Source: Thermodesulfobacteriota bacterium (GTDB taxonomy: Bacteria > Desulfobacterota_D > UBA1144 > Nemesobacterales > CSP1-2). From it: a DNA stretch of 64,000 nucleotides. The notes under the pieces are model-generated. The model made no database searches. It was not told where the DNA came from and worked only from the letters and a program-made list of their open reading frames with translations. Made by a program: the position numbers and the translations under genes. How positions within the stretch are numbered: position 1 is the first letter of the stretch; each line of letters starts with the position of its first letter. Below, in pieces: positions 54,497 to 63,085 of this stretch. Location of the stretch: assembly GCA_035559815.1 (NCBI GenBank), contig DATMAT010000012.1, positions 1 to 64,000 of the forward strand. Reading direction: 5' to 3'.

Positions 54497-55186
54497 CTAC
54501 AAATTCCCATCTAAGCCAATCTTCTGAGCCACTATTACCATCGATTTCCACAAATAAGGGAATCTTCCGCTGCCAAGAAAACCAACCGGCTCAAAAGCGG
54601 TGTCTTCGAGCATGGTATAAAGAGTGTGCTTAGAGAAGAACTTTATGTGCCCACCTTCCCATAGAGGATTAAAGTGGAGGTCAAATTTATTCAGCAAGGC
54701 AATAGCCAAGGTTTTCAAATAGCCGTTATAAGGCGTGGTGACAATTAGGTACCCTTTTTCCTGGAGCCAATAGTTTATGTTTTCCAAGTATTTTTTGGGA
54801 CTGTATAAATGCTCTATCACTTCTGTCGACAAAGCCAAATCATAACCGCCGCTGGGAAACGATTCCGGAAGTTTTTTATCATAGCAGTCGTGGACCGCAA
54901 ATTTTTCCTTAATCTCCGAAAATTCGTCTTTAGAAAGCATTATTCCATCCTCGGCTATATCAAAACCCCAGATATTCCGGTAACCGTCAGTATAAAGCTC
55001 ATGCAGGATATATCCGCCGCCGCAGCCGACATCCAGAATTTGAGCCGTTTTAGGTACCTTAAGCTCATCCAAAATTCTTCTAATGCTTTTTATGAGATAG
55101 CCATGAGCATGGACTCTTGATTCATTCCAGGCCCAATTTCTAATAAATCCTTTATCCGGTGGAATAATAGAAGGCTCGCTCTTCAT
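54497..55186 (-). CDS. SAM-dependent methyltransferase
   Basis: 229 residues from ATG at 55186, fixed by an ATGA overlap with the stop of the preceding gene. ILDVGCGGGYILHEL is motif I, then IWGFDIAEDGI, YDLALSTEVIEHLYSPKKYLENI and the post-I segment GYLIVTTPYNGYLK. This is a Ubie/Coq3-like class I fold. Substrate unknown. Translational coupling suggests its product is needed with that of the neighbouring methyltransferase. Confidence 0.87.
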   Translation of the reverse strand: MKSEPSIIPPDKGFIRNWAWNESRVHAHGYLIKSIRRILDELKVPKTAQILDVGCGGGYILHELYTDGYRNIWGFDIAEDGIMLSKDEFSEIKEKFAVHDCYDKKLPESFPSGGYDLALSTEVIEHLYSPKKYLENINYWLQEKGYLIVTTPYNGYLKTLAIALLNKFDLHFNPLWEGGHIKFFSKHTLYTMLEDTAFEPVGFLGSGRFPYLWKSMVIVAQKIGLDGNL

Positions 55187-55848
55187 GGTCTTACCGCAAA
55201 TAATATGATATGTGCTCCCAAGAAAGGGCATAGACTCCCCAGGAATTCAAATATCCTCCCTATGTACTTGCTTCTGCGGGATGATATTAATATATGAGAT
55301 GAGGTAACATGTCTAACGCTAAAGCCGCAACTTCTAACCATCCTGTATAGAGTGTCTATGTCATAGAAATGGTAATGGTATTGCTCATAGGCGAAGTAGG
55401 GCATTTTCCCGAAGGGAAATAAAATACGATTAACCAGAAAAAATAGGTTGGGAGTAGTTAATGCTAAGACTCCCCCCGGTCGAAGTACCTTGTAGCATTC
55501 CCTTAAAAATTTCTCATCATCAAATAGATGCTCAATTACCTCACCGGCAAACAGGATATCGAATAGCTTTCCGTCGAAATCCGGCAGTCCTTGGTTACAA
55601 TCGTATCTGTAGAAGGTTATATCCCCCTCGCCGGTTCTGTCGTTTATGTCGACTGCGTATTTTTCTACATTCTTGTACTCGTCAAGGTTATCGATTAAAC
55701 CGCCTCTAGCATATCCTATCTCCAGAAGAGAAATCTTTCTTCCCGGGTCCAGGTATCGATTTCTCCGTAGCCAATTCCTTACCTTCAAGACCCGTCCCCG
55801 GTCCGGGACCCGGAATTCATCGAAAATCCTCTGCCTATGGTCTAACAT
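55183..55848 (-). CDS. SAM-dependent methyltransferase
   Basis: 221 residues from ATG at 55848, with GGAGGAG 7 bases upstream; the in-frame TTG six bases earlier is not used. KISLLEIGYARGGLIDNLD is a motif I variant (GYARGG in place of GCGxG), then VDINDRTGEGDITFYRYDCNQGL, LFAGEVIEHLFDDEKFLRECYKVLRPGGVLALTTPN. The changed loop may alter SAM binding. It ends in the ATGA overlap with the next gene. Confidence 0.85.
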   Translation of the reverse strand: MLDHRQRIFDEFRVPDRGRVLKVRNWLRRNRYLDPGRKISLLEIGYARGGLIDNLDEYKNVEKYAVDINDRTGEGDITFYRYDCNQGLPDFDGKLFDILFAGEVIEHLFDDEKFLRECYKVLRPGGVLALTTPNLFFLVNRILFPFGKMPYFAYEQYHYHFYDIDTLYRMVRSCGFSVRHVTSSHILISSRRSKYIGRIFEFLGSLCPFLGAHIILFAVRP

Positions 55849-55939
55849 GAGCAAACTCCTCCACCTGCCTTAATCACTATATAAGCAACCTTGTCTATAT
55901 GGCCATACCGGTTTCTTCCGCGCCCGTCATACGCTCCTC

Positions 55940-56761
55940 CTACGCACGCTTCTGGGCAATTATCGAAAAGGTATTCTCCATTCCCAATAACTCCCCTATG
56001 TGTTGAAATACCAAAGCTTGGGTACTGAAGTAACACACGATTTTGCAATCAAAACCCTTCTCTTCGAAAAGGTCGGTGATAGCCTCTTGGTCAACGCCGT
56101 TTCTAACCGCATGGTATTCCACGTTGTCCGCCGGACAATCGCTCAGGTAAATCCCCCGGCTGCGCCGGACGCGCCTTTTCAATCCTTCCACCAAGTCTCC
56201 CCTAAAGACACGCCAGGAGAAGTAGGCCACCTTGTTGAATGCAGTGGTAAATCCTCCAAGCGAATCATGCCGCAGCGGATCCTGAAAAGAAAAGAATTGT
56301 CCATGCGGGGTCAGAAGCGTAATTGCTTCCCGGATCATGCCCAGATAGTCCGGTATATGGTGCAGGAATGAATTCACTACGATAATATCATACGAGTTAT
56401 TATTCGATTTGAGGGTTTCGTTTATGTCCTCACATCGCACCTGAAGCCTGTCCCCGAAACGCTCGCACCTACTCCGCAAAGCGCTTAATTGACTCTCGGA
56501 AATATCGACTGCGGTCACCCTTGCTCCGAGCTCCAGAAAGGGCAAAGTGGCCGAACCCTCACCCGCTCCTAGGTCTAATACATTCGGATTGCCTGTATAT
56601 ATAGTCGCAAAATCATAAACCCCAACCAGCAATTCGCCGTAGAGCTTTCTCAGAGAGGGGTGTTTTAGGTGGGGTGCACCGTCAATATATCCTCTGGTTG
56701 CCTCTTCATCATAAACGGCGGCATTAGCTAGGGCGGCCACCCAATTTATTCTTTCGTCCAT
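55940..56761 (-). CDS. SAM-dependent methyltransferase
   Basis: 273 residues from ATG at 56761 (MDERINWVAALANAAVYDEEA); a TTG at 56818 is possible and neither has a strong Shine-Dalgarno. NVLDLGAGEGSATLPFLELGARVTAVDISESQLSALRSRC is motif I, NSFLHHIPDYLGMIREAITLLTPHGQFFSFQDPLR the post-I part. A C-terminal helical extension of about 90 residues may bind substrate. The 91 bases to the next gene hold no clear element. Confidence 0.85.
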   Translation of the reverse strand: MDERINWVAALANAAVYDEEATRGYIDGAPHLKHPSLRKLYGELLVGVYDFATIYTGNPNVLDLGAGEGSATLPFLELGARVTAVDISESQLSALRSRCERFGDRLQVRCEDINETLKSNNNSYDIIVVNSFLHHIPDYLGMIREAITLLTPHGQFFSFQDPLRHDSLGGFTTAFNKVAYFSWRVFRGDLVEGLKRRVRRSRGIYLSDCPADNVEYHAVRNGVDQEAITDLFEEKGFDCKIVCYFSTQALVFQHIGELLGMENTFSIIAQKRA

Positions 56762-56862
56762 TGTCTTTGTTTTCCCAAGACGGTGATAACTATCCGGTGA
56801 TAGGGGGTTTCGACCCAAATTCTATTGTTCTTTCCAACTCCCGTCCACCGTTTTAGCGGTAG

Positions 56863-57585
56863 CTAAATTTTTCTGAATACTCCTAGAATATTAGAACGAA
56901 TAAACTTGAGGATCTCCGCAGAATTAACGATTCTTTCGTATAATACCCCCAGAAGGAAAGCAAAGGTATTAAACACCAGATAAGACGGCTCTTTTTCGAT
57001 TAGTTCCAGGCGTTCAGTGGCAAAGCCTTTTTTTTCTAAGATACTTCGTAAGAGCCCGGGTCTATTCATTTTGTAAATTACCGGGAAGGTCTTTTCTTCC
57101 GTGTCTATGCTTCGGACAAAGTTAGCCAGTAGTGATTTGGAACGGTTAGGCACGATTCGCGCAATGGAAGGGACGTAGTGATAAAGATTCGGAGTTCTAA
57201 ATATGAAATATCCCCCCTTTCTGAGCACTCGCCTAACCTCCGTTAAGAATGCATCGGGGGCATCGACGTGCTCAAGCACAAAGTCGGTGTATATAAAATC
57301 AAAGGAGCACTCCTTGAAAGGCAAAAAATAGGCGTCGCCTATGACTTTAAAATCGACAATTCTATTTTCGCTTATTTCCGAGTCCACATCCAACCCTACC
57401 ACCAGCCTATCCTTTCCCCTTAATGAGTAATTATGGGGCTTTCCCCTTCCCGCTCCAGCCCCGAGGTCCAAAACTAACGCCCCAGGCTGGCAATATGCTT
57501 TTAGGAGGTTCACAAACTGAGTAGTACCGTCGATCCATCCTTTCTTAGGATTGTAAAAAAACCCAAACAGCCTCGGATTAACCAT
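56863..57585 (-). CDS. SAM-dependent methyltransferase
   Basis: 240 residues. VLDLGAGAGRGKPHNY is motif I, VVGLDVDSE, then FDFIYTDFVLEHVDAPDAFLTEVRRVLRKGGYFIFRTPN. It starts 64 bases after the GT4 stop. The C-terminal hydrophobic stretch (AFLLGVLYERI) may contact the membrane. Substrate unknown. Confidence 0.86.
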   Translation of the reverse strand: MVNPRLFGFFYNPKKGWIDGTTQFVNLLKAYCQPGALVLDLGAGAGRGKPHNYSLRGKDRLVVGLDVDSEISENRIVDFKVIGDAYFLPFKECSFDFIYTDFVLEHVDAPDAFLTEVRRVLRKGGYFIFRTPNLYHYVPSIARIVPNRSKSLLANFVRSIDTEEKTFPVIYKMNRPGLLRSILEKKGFATERLELIEKEPSYLVFNTFAFLLGVLYERIVNSAEILKFIRSNILGVFRKI

Positions 57586-57649
57586 ATTTGAACTTCCGGT
57601 ATATCTCGTTCTAAAATGTTAAGATTCTTCTCTATCCTCGATATGGAAT

Positions 57650-58837
57650 TCAGCCGGGTCTTATTATCTCTCGGTAAACCTTTATAACCATATCCGCTAC
57701 CTTATCTATATCGTAATATTCTTCCACCATCTTTCTTCCATTTGTGCGGACTTCTCTTTTCAACTCCTCGTTATCGAGTAGAGCTCTTATTCCCCTGCTT
57801 AAACTATCCGGGTTGGTTTCCACGATGATACCCCCCCTATTCCGTTCAACCTCCCGGTGAATCCCTACTTTATTCGAGATAACCACCGGTATTCCACAAG
57901 CCATCGCCTCCACTACCGCCATCCCAAAATTCTCCGAGTAGGAAGGCAAGACGAAGACTTCGGCATCGACAAAAGCCTCCAGTTTGTCTCTTTCCCTGAG
58001 CATTCCGGTAAATATCGTCCTTTCTAAAAGGCCGACATCCTTCAACCGTCTCTTAACTTCCTCTTTGAACCCCTCGTTGCCTTCGTTCGCCCCTACTATC
58101 ACCAGATATAAATCTTTATATGCTTTGGCGATTTCTCCAAATGACTCTACCAATATATCAAGCCCTTTCTTGATGTTTATACGGCCCAAGAATAAAATAT
58201 ATTTTCTATTCTTTAAGGCCGCATATCTATTCTTAAAGGAACCCCTCCGGGGCAATTCCTCGAAACCGGACAAGTCAAATCCAATCGGAACCACAAAAGC
58301 TTTATTTCTTATATCAAGGAAACCTATAGCGTTTTCTTTCTCGTCTTGAGTGGTGAAGTGGATTGCAGAAGCTCTTTTAATATAGTATTTCGCGATGAGG
58401 TTATAATAGAACATTTTCTTATTTTTGGATTTTATACCAATCGCCTCCGGGTAGATAGAACCATGTGGAGAAAGTATATATGGTTTTTTATGCAATAGGC
58501 TGGCTATACCGCCGGCTAGAACGGGGAAATTCCATACTGAAGTTATATGCACTAGGTCATAAAATCTAGTATCTTTTAAGAGCTCCAAAAATATCTTTGG
58601 AGAAAACGTATAGCGCTCATAGCCGTAACACCTAAAATATCTAACCCTTATGCCATCTAATTCCTGCCACTCATCTCTAGGAATAGACTTCCCATTTTCC
58701 AAACCGGTATCCGTGGTGAATACATCGACATCTATTCCCTTCTTAGCTAACGCCTTATTCAATAGATGAACGGCCTCTATAGGGCCGCCATATTTGAAAG
58801 CTGGAAAGTAGGAGGGAGTTATGTGAAGCACTCTCAT
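57650..58837 (-). CDS. GT4-family glycosyltransferase
   Basis: 395 residues from ATG at 58837; a TTG four codons earlier is less likely. MRVLHITPSYFPAFKYGGPIEAVHLLNKAL is the acceptor half, YILFLGRINIKKGLDILVESF and the EX7E block VLPSYSENFGMAVVEAMACGIPVVIS the donor half. GT-B fold enzyme acting on the lipid-linked repeat unit. Donor not predictable. Confidence 0.9.
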   Translation of the reverse strand: MRVLHITPSYFPAFKYGGPIEAVHLLNKALAKKGIDVDVFTTDTGLENGKSIPRDEWQELDGIRVRYFRCYGYERYTFSPKIFLELLKDTRFYDLVHITSVWNFPVLAGGIASLLHKKPYILSPHGSIYPEAIGIKSKNKKMFYYNLIAKYYIKRASAIHFTTQDEKENAIGFLDIRNKAFVVPIGFDLSGFEELPRRGSFKNRYAALKNRKYILFLGRINIKKGLDILVESFGEIAKAYKDLYLVIVGANEGNEGFKEEVKRRLKDVGLLERTIFTGMLRERDKLEAFVDAEVFVLPSYSENFGMAVVEAMACGIPVVISNKVGIHREVERNRGGIIVETNPDSLSRGIRALLDNEELKREVRTNGRKMVEEYYDIDKVADMVIKVYREIIRPG

Positions 58838-58973
58838 CGAACTTCGCAATATCTAGCTTTAATTCCTTATATATACTTTTAAGAGTCGTTCCGTTTGTGG
58901 AAAGAGCCGTGAACAAGATGAAAGAACCAACCGGCAAATATAGATTCCGTTATTTAAACAGTGCCTGCCGTCT

Positions 58974-60464
58974 TTATTTATGCCTTGTAACGAAAGGTAA
59001 AAATGCCACCAATAATATGAAATAGAATCTTAACAAGCCAGAGAACCAACCGGCAAAGGTATCCCCTACTATGATCGTCTGCAATGTGAATGCATACACC
59101 ACCGTTCCCAGCGTATTTGGCTTCCCATTTCTAAAAAAGTAAAGAAAGATAAACCGGTATAAAAAGCCATAAATGAGGGGAACAAAAATCCCAAACCACC
59201 CAAAATTAATAAACATCTCTCCTATCCAGGTCATGCCGACCGAAGTGCTTTCATCGAGTGGGTGAAGAAACCCATAATCCCTTCCAAATTCGTTTGCAAA
59301 ACTAACCGAAGGCTTTCCCGGCCAGAGAACCCTGGGAATTAAAGAGGGAAAAAACAGGATATAGGTAGACCCGAATTTAAAGTCGCTAACACTGGGCGTA
59401 TTATCGACTATCACGCCCACTATGGAGGCATAGTTTAACCTCTCTCCAAAGACGCTAAAAAGAACCTCCCCTACCATAGATTTATTCGAGCCGAAGAACG
59501 ATTTCCAATAAATTTTAAACCCTTCCATAAGATCAAAAAAAACATCGCCGGTATAGTTAAGCCTGTATGTGTTGATTAAAGGAAAGATAAAAAATATGAA
59601 TATAATAGAAGCTATGATGAAAAGCTTGAATGGAGTCTTTTTCTTGATTGAATAAATTATCAACAAAATAAAGATAGGCAAGATAGCCTTTGCCTTACTC
59701 CCTATCGGAAAATTAAAAGCCATCTCCGATGCCAATATCAATATCGTGACCCATAAGAGCGCAATTCTTTTGTTTTTTAGATATTCGGAATAGACGATGG
59801 ATAGGGCTAATAAAGGAAACAGCGACCCAAACCCTAAAAACTGAGCCAGATATGCATAATCGGTGTTGATTAAATCGCTTCTCCCGGCCCCTACAAAATA
59901 ATAGGCGCCAATTTCTATCAAAAACAGCCTGGACAACCAACCTATCAAGAGAAGTACTACAATCACTAAGGGCAGCCTTCTGATGCTCAATTCAAACTTA
60001 TGTATGTTTGGTATGGATTTTATTGCCCTTCCGGTCAAGGCTGCGGCAAGTTTGCTATAGTCAAAAGCGTAATACCCAAACAGAAAGAATAGAAAGCATA
60101 ATATGCTGAAACTCAATCCTTTATTTAGAGCGGTTAAGTCAAGCCCGGCGTTGTAACCCAACCTATTAAACGACTCCGGATACAACAATACGTATAACGA
60201 ACCTAGGCAGAACATTATAAAATAAAGCATAGACACGCTTAAGACCGGGTTAGTGACCTCGCGGACCCTTTCCTTGAAGAAAGGAATAGCACAAAGAAAT
60301 GCAAGAAAACTTATCTCCAGGATCGTGAGAATCTCGTCATAATCAAGCTGGCTAACTAAGAGGAGGGAAATCAACAAAGGGATCGTTACTGCAACAGAGA
60401 GAACCGCTCCGGATAGCTTCTCTTGTCGAAGAATCCTTAATGGTTGTCCAAAATGTGCCGGCAT
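58974..60464 (-). CDS. wzy: O-antigen/oligosaccharide repeat polymerase (Wzy-like)
   Basis: 496 residues with about 11-12 hydrophobic segments and a large loop in the second half (about 300-400). RLNYASIVGVIVDNTPSVSDFKFGSTY and LIPRVLWPGKPSVSFANEFGRDYG are characteristic of O-antigen polymerases. MTWIGEMFINFGWFGIFVPLIYGFLYR follows. It joins flipped repeat units on the periplasmic side. Low sequence conservation is normal for Wzy, so the call rests on topology plus these motifs and on its Wzx neighbour 46 bases away. Confidence 0.8.
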   Translation of the reverse strand: MPAHFGQPLRILRQEKLSGAVLSVAVTIPLLISLLLVSQLDYDEILTILEISFLAFLCAIPFFKERVREVTNPVLSVSMLYFIMFCLGSLYVLLYPESFNRLGYNAGLDLTALNKGLSFSILCFLFFLFGYYAFDYSKLAAALTGRAIKSIPNIHKFELSIRRLPLVIVVLLLIGWLSRLFLIEIGAYYFVGAGRSDLINTDYAYLAQFLGFGSLFPLLALSIVYSEYLKNKRIALLWVTILILASEMAFNFPIGSKAKAILPIFILLIIYSIKKKTPFKLFIIASIIFIFFIFPLINTYRLNYTGDVFFDLMEGFKIYWKSFFGSNKSMVGEVLFSVFGERLNYASIVGVIVDNTPSVSDFKFGSTYILFFPSLIPRVLWPGKPSVSFANEFGRDYGFLHPLDESTSVGMTWIGEMFINFGWFGIFVPLIYGFLYRFIFLYFFRNGKPNTLGTVVYAFTLQTIIVGDTFAGWFSGLLRFYFILLVAFLPFVTRHK

Positions 60465-60510
60465 GTTGATGCTCGCAAAAATCCCGGCCTAGCAAAGACC
60501 GGAATTGGCT

Positions 60511-61839
60511 TTATCTAACCTCGGTCCCCACCTTGTAATACCCAAAAAGATTTCTTATAGCCTTACAAAACTGCCGCACCGTCGCAGGAGTGAGCCCCCA
60601 GCACTGCCGGAGTTCTACCCCATGGTTTTGTTTTAGATAAAAACCCAGATAGAATAAAGACGCCATATTCGCCATAATTAATGCGACGGCTACCCCTGCC
60701 ACATATAGCCTGGCGGAAAGGGGCCATACTATGACCAAGAATAAAATCACCGAGAGGCCTTGAGCCGTTGCCCCCGGTAAACCCTCTCCGAATCCCCTAA
60801 GACTCCTTATCACTATTGTCTTGAGGGCAATAAGGAAATAGGCCAAGAGAAGAAAAACTGAAAGCATGCTAGCGGGCCTAAAATCTTCACCGAAGAGCAA
60901 GGGGACAAGCTTGGGCGCCAAAACCATAAGAGGCACCGTAATCACAAACAGCAGAAACATAGCCTGCCGTATTCCCTCCATTAGTTTAAAGGTTCGTAGA
61001 TTTTTCTCCTGAGTGTTGACCAAGGTCGGAAACAATACGGTGTGAAAAGTACTGCCCACCAGATTCAATGCGGAAGCGGCGACGGTAAAAGCAGCCATGT
61101 ATAAACCAATTATCTTATTATCCCATAGCCTTAGAATCACAAATATATCCGCTTGATTGGCCGCTATTATTAAAAGGGTAGCCAGATGAAAACTCCATCC
61201 GTCTCTCAACAGCCCCCAGGCCTCGGAAAAGCTAGGCCTATATAAAAGCGCCGTCCCAGCCAAGAAGACCCGGATAAGCGCCGCGATTACGGTAGCTGAC
61301 GCATTCATGGCCACTATCCAAGCCACGGTTATATGCCCGGTAATCCAAAGAAGCACCAATCCCAGAAGATAAATAACTGGACCCAGCAGGCGCAGCCTAT
61401 TATATATGGAAAATCGAAGTCCCCCCTGGTCGATGGCCAGAAGGGTCAGGCCAATAAAATTGAATGGGATGAAAACTAGCAGATAAAGCTTGCTGATGTT
61501 CCAGAGTTCCTGGCGCTTAATGCCCAGCAAGGATGGAATAGCCATATAACCTAGGGTGGTAACAATAAAGGACAAACAAATGGCCAACCAGAAAGCCGTC
61601 GAAATTATCTCACTGGCCCTCTCCGGCCAGCGGCCAATCCGATAGGTGGTAGCCTCGGGTAGACTCATAATACCTATTCCAGCAGTCAATTGAGACCAAA
61701 AAATCACCGCGGCTAAAGCTCCCCGCCCCTCCGGGAGAAGAAATCGGGCAGTCAAAACACCGGTGATAAAGCCACAAGCTACAATAACCAGGTTGGTTAT
61801 AAAAGTTCCCATCCAGGCCCACAGTACGCCTCTGGACAA
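60511..61839 (-). CDS. wzx: Oligosaccharide flippase (Wzx-like, MOP/polysaccharide exporter)
   Basis: 442 residues with about 12 membrane segments spread along the whole length. FITGVLTARFLLPEGRGALAAVIFW near 20-44 is the MATE/PST-type N-terminal repeat. LFPTLVNTQEKNLRTFKLMEGIRQAMFLLFVITVPLMVLAPKLVPLLFGEDF is the typical mid-protein block. It moves the undecaprenyl-linked repeat unit across the inner membrane. Followed by wzy, as in Wzx/Wzy-dependent loci. Confidence 0.87.
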   Translation of the reverse strand: MSRGVLWAWMGTFITNLVIVACGFITGVLTARFLLPEGRGALAAVIFWSQLTAGIGIMSLPEATTYRIGRWPERASEIISTAFWLAICLSFIVTTLGYMAIPSLLGIKRQELWNISKLYLLVFIPFNFIGLTLLAIDQGGLRFSIYNRLRLLGPVIYLLGLVLLWITGHITVAWIVAMNASATVIAALIRVFLAGTALLYRPSFSEAWGLLRDGWSFHLATLLIIAANQADIFVILRLWDNKIIGLYMAAFTVAASALNLVGSTFHTVLFPTLVNTQEKNLRTFKLMEGIRQAMFLLFVITVPLMVLAPKLVPLLFGEDFRPASMLSVFLLLAYFLIALKTIVIRSLRGFGEGLPGATAQGLSVILFLVIVWPLSARLYVAGVAVALIMANMASLFYLGFYLKQNHGVELRQCWGLTPATVRQFCKAIRNLFGYYKVGTEVR

Positions 61840-61900
61840 TTCAATCTCCCTAAATCCGACTACACGCTGAAAGGTTTGGACGGGCTATTCATCCAGGCAG

Positions 61901-63085
61901 TTAAAAGCATCCTGAACCCTCGAGTATCCCCCCGATAGTTCTCTCATAAGAGTAACTTTCAATTATCTTTAGCGATTCCCTACCCAAGGCTTTTCTCGTC
62001 TCCGGGCTCTCGATGAGCATTTCCAAAAAACCAGCCAGTTGAGCAATATCGCCCGTTTTGAATACAAACCCATTCTCCCCGTGTTTTACCAAGTCCTCTC
62101 GACACCCGACCAAATCGGACACAATTACAGGAAGTTCAAAATTCATTGCTTCGTTAACCACTAATCCCCAGGTTTCACCCAAACCGGAGGGAAGAACGAA
62201 GATATCCGCCATAGTGTAATAATAGGGAAGTTCCGTCTGGTTCTTGATCCCGACGAAATAAACGTTCTTTAATTTTTTCTCCACCACGTAGTCTTCCAAT
62301 TCTTTCCTCAAGTAGCCGTCTCCCACAAATATCAGGGTTTTCTTATCCGATTCCACTTTTTCAAAAGCCCTAAGAAGGTCAAAGGGTCTTTTCTTATCGA
62401 TGAGAATCGCCACAAAAATAACCACAACTCCGTCTTCATTTAATCCCAGTCCCTTTCTCAATTCATTCCTTTTATGCTTAAGCCTTAGATATTCGCCGTG
62501 GAATCTTTCGTTTTCTACACAGTGAGGCGCAAAGATTAGCTTCCAATCCGGAACATTATAGTATTTATAAAAATTTCTGTTTGCCTCTCCCACATACAAG
62601 AATACGTCTACAAATTTAAAAATCCCATATTGTAAGACACCCTTTTTAATCCACCTCTTCCAATCGGGCTTTAGCAGCTCATGAGACAGGGGATTGTCTC
62701 CCCTCAACATTACTTTTTTGCCAAAAAACTTTGCCGCTACCAGCGCCAGGATATTGGTGAAATAGTTCCAGCCGTACACGATAACGACATCGTACTCTCC
62801 CTTTCTTAATTCATTTACTATTCCCAAATTCATTAATCCGAAAAACACAGTGAATACGGAAGGACTTGGTGAGTAGTTCTTCAAGAATTTGTACTTATAG
62901 CCTTCGAGGAGAGGAATATCCCAGGCCGGAATAGTACCCACTTCCGAATGATGTCTTTCTTGGATTCCATAGCTCTCACAGTATAAAACGGTCAGTTCTA
63001 TACCGTTTGCAGAAGATAACTTTCTGAAAAGTGGAGCTAAATACTGTATGGGATGGGATATTAGAAATGCTACTTTTTTATTCAC
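61901..63085 (-). CDS. GT4-family glycosyltransferase
   Basis: 394 residues. VAFLISHPIQYLAPLFRKLS opens the acceptor half. VVVIFVAILIDKKRPFDLLRAFEKV starts the donor half and VLPSGLGETWGLVVNEAMNFELPVIVSD is the EX7E block. A typical GT-B enzyme of surface-polysaccharide clusters. Its first 8 bases overlap the end of the preceding gene, so translation is linked. Sugar donor unknown. Confidence 0.9.
   Translation of the reverse strand: MNKKVAFLISHPIQYLAPLFRKLSSANGIELTVLYCESYGIQERHHSEVGTIPAWDIPLLEGYKYKFLKNYSPSPSVFTVFFGLMNLGIVNELRKGEYDVVIVYGWNYFTNILALVAAKFFGKKVMLRGDNPLSHELLKPDWKRWIKKGVLQYGIFKFVDVFLYVGEANRNFYKYYNVPDWKLIFAPHCVENERFHGEYLRLKHKRNELRKGLGLNEDGVVVIFVAILIDKKRPFDLLRAFEKVESDKKTLIFVGDGYLRKELEDYVVEKKLKNVYFVGIKNQTELPYYYTMADIFVLPSGLGETWGLVVNEAMNFELPVIVSDLVGCREDLVKHGENGFVFKTGDIAQLAGFLEMLIESPETRKALGRESLKIIESYSYERTIGGILEGSGCF

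Noticed and set aside
55842-56048. 68-codon minus-strand frame between two methyltransferase genes
   Set aside because: Overlaps both neighbours in a different frame and has no recognisable content.
56854-56862. GCGGTAGC on the plus strand, also ops-like
   Set aside because: It points against the direction of transcription of the surrounding genes.
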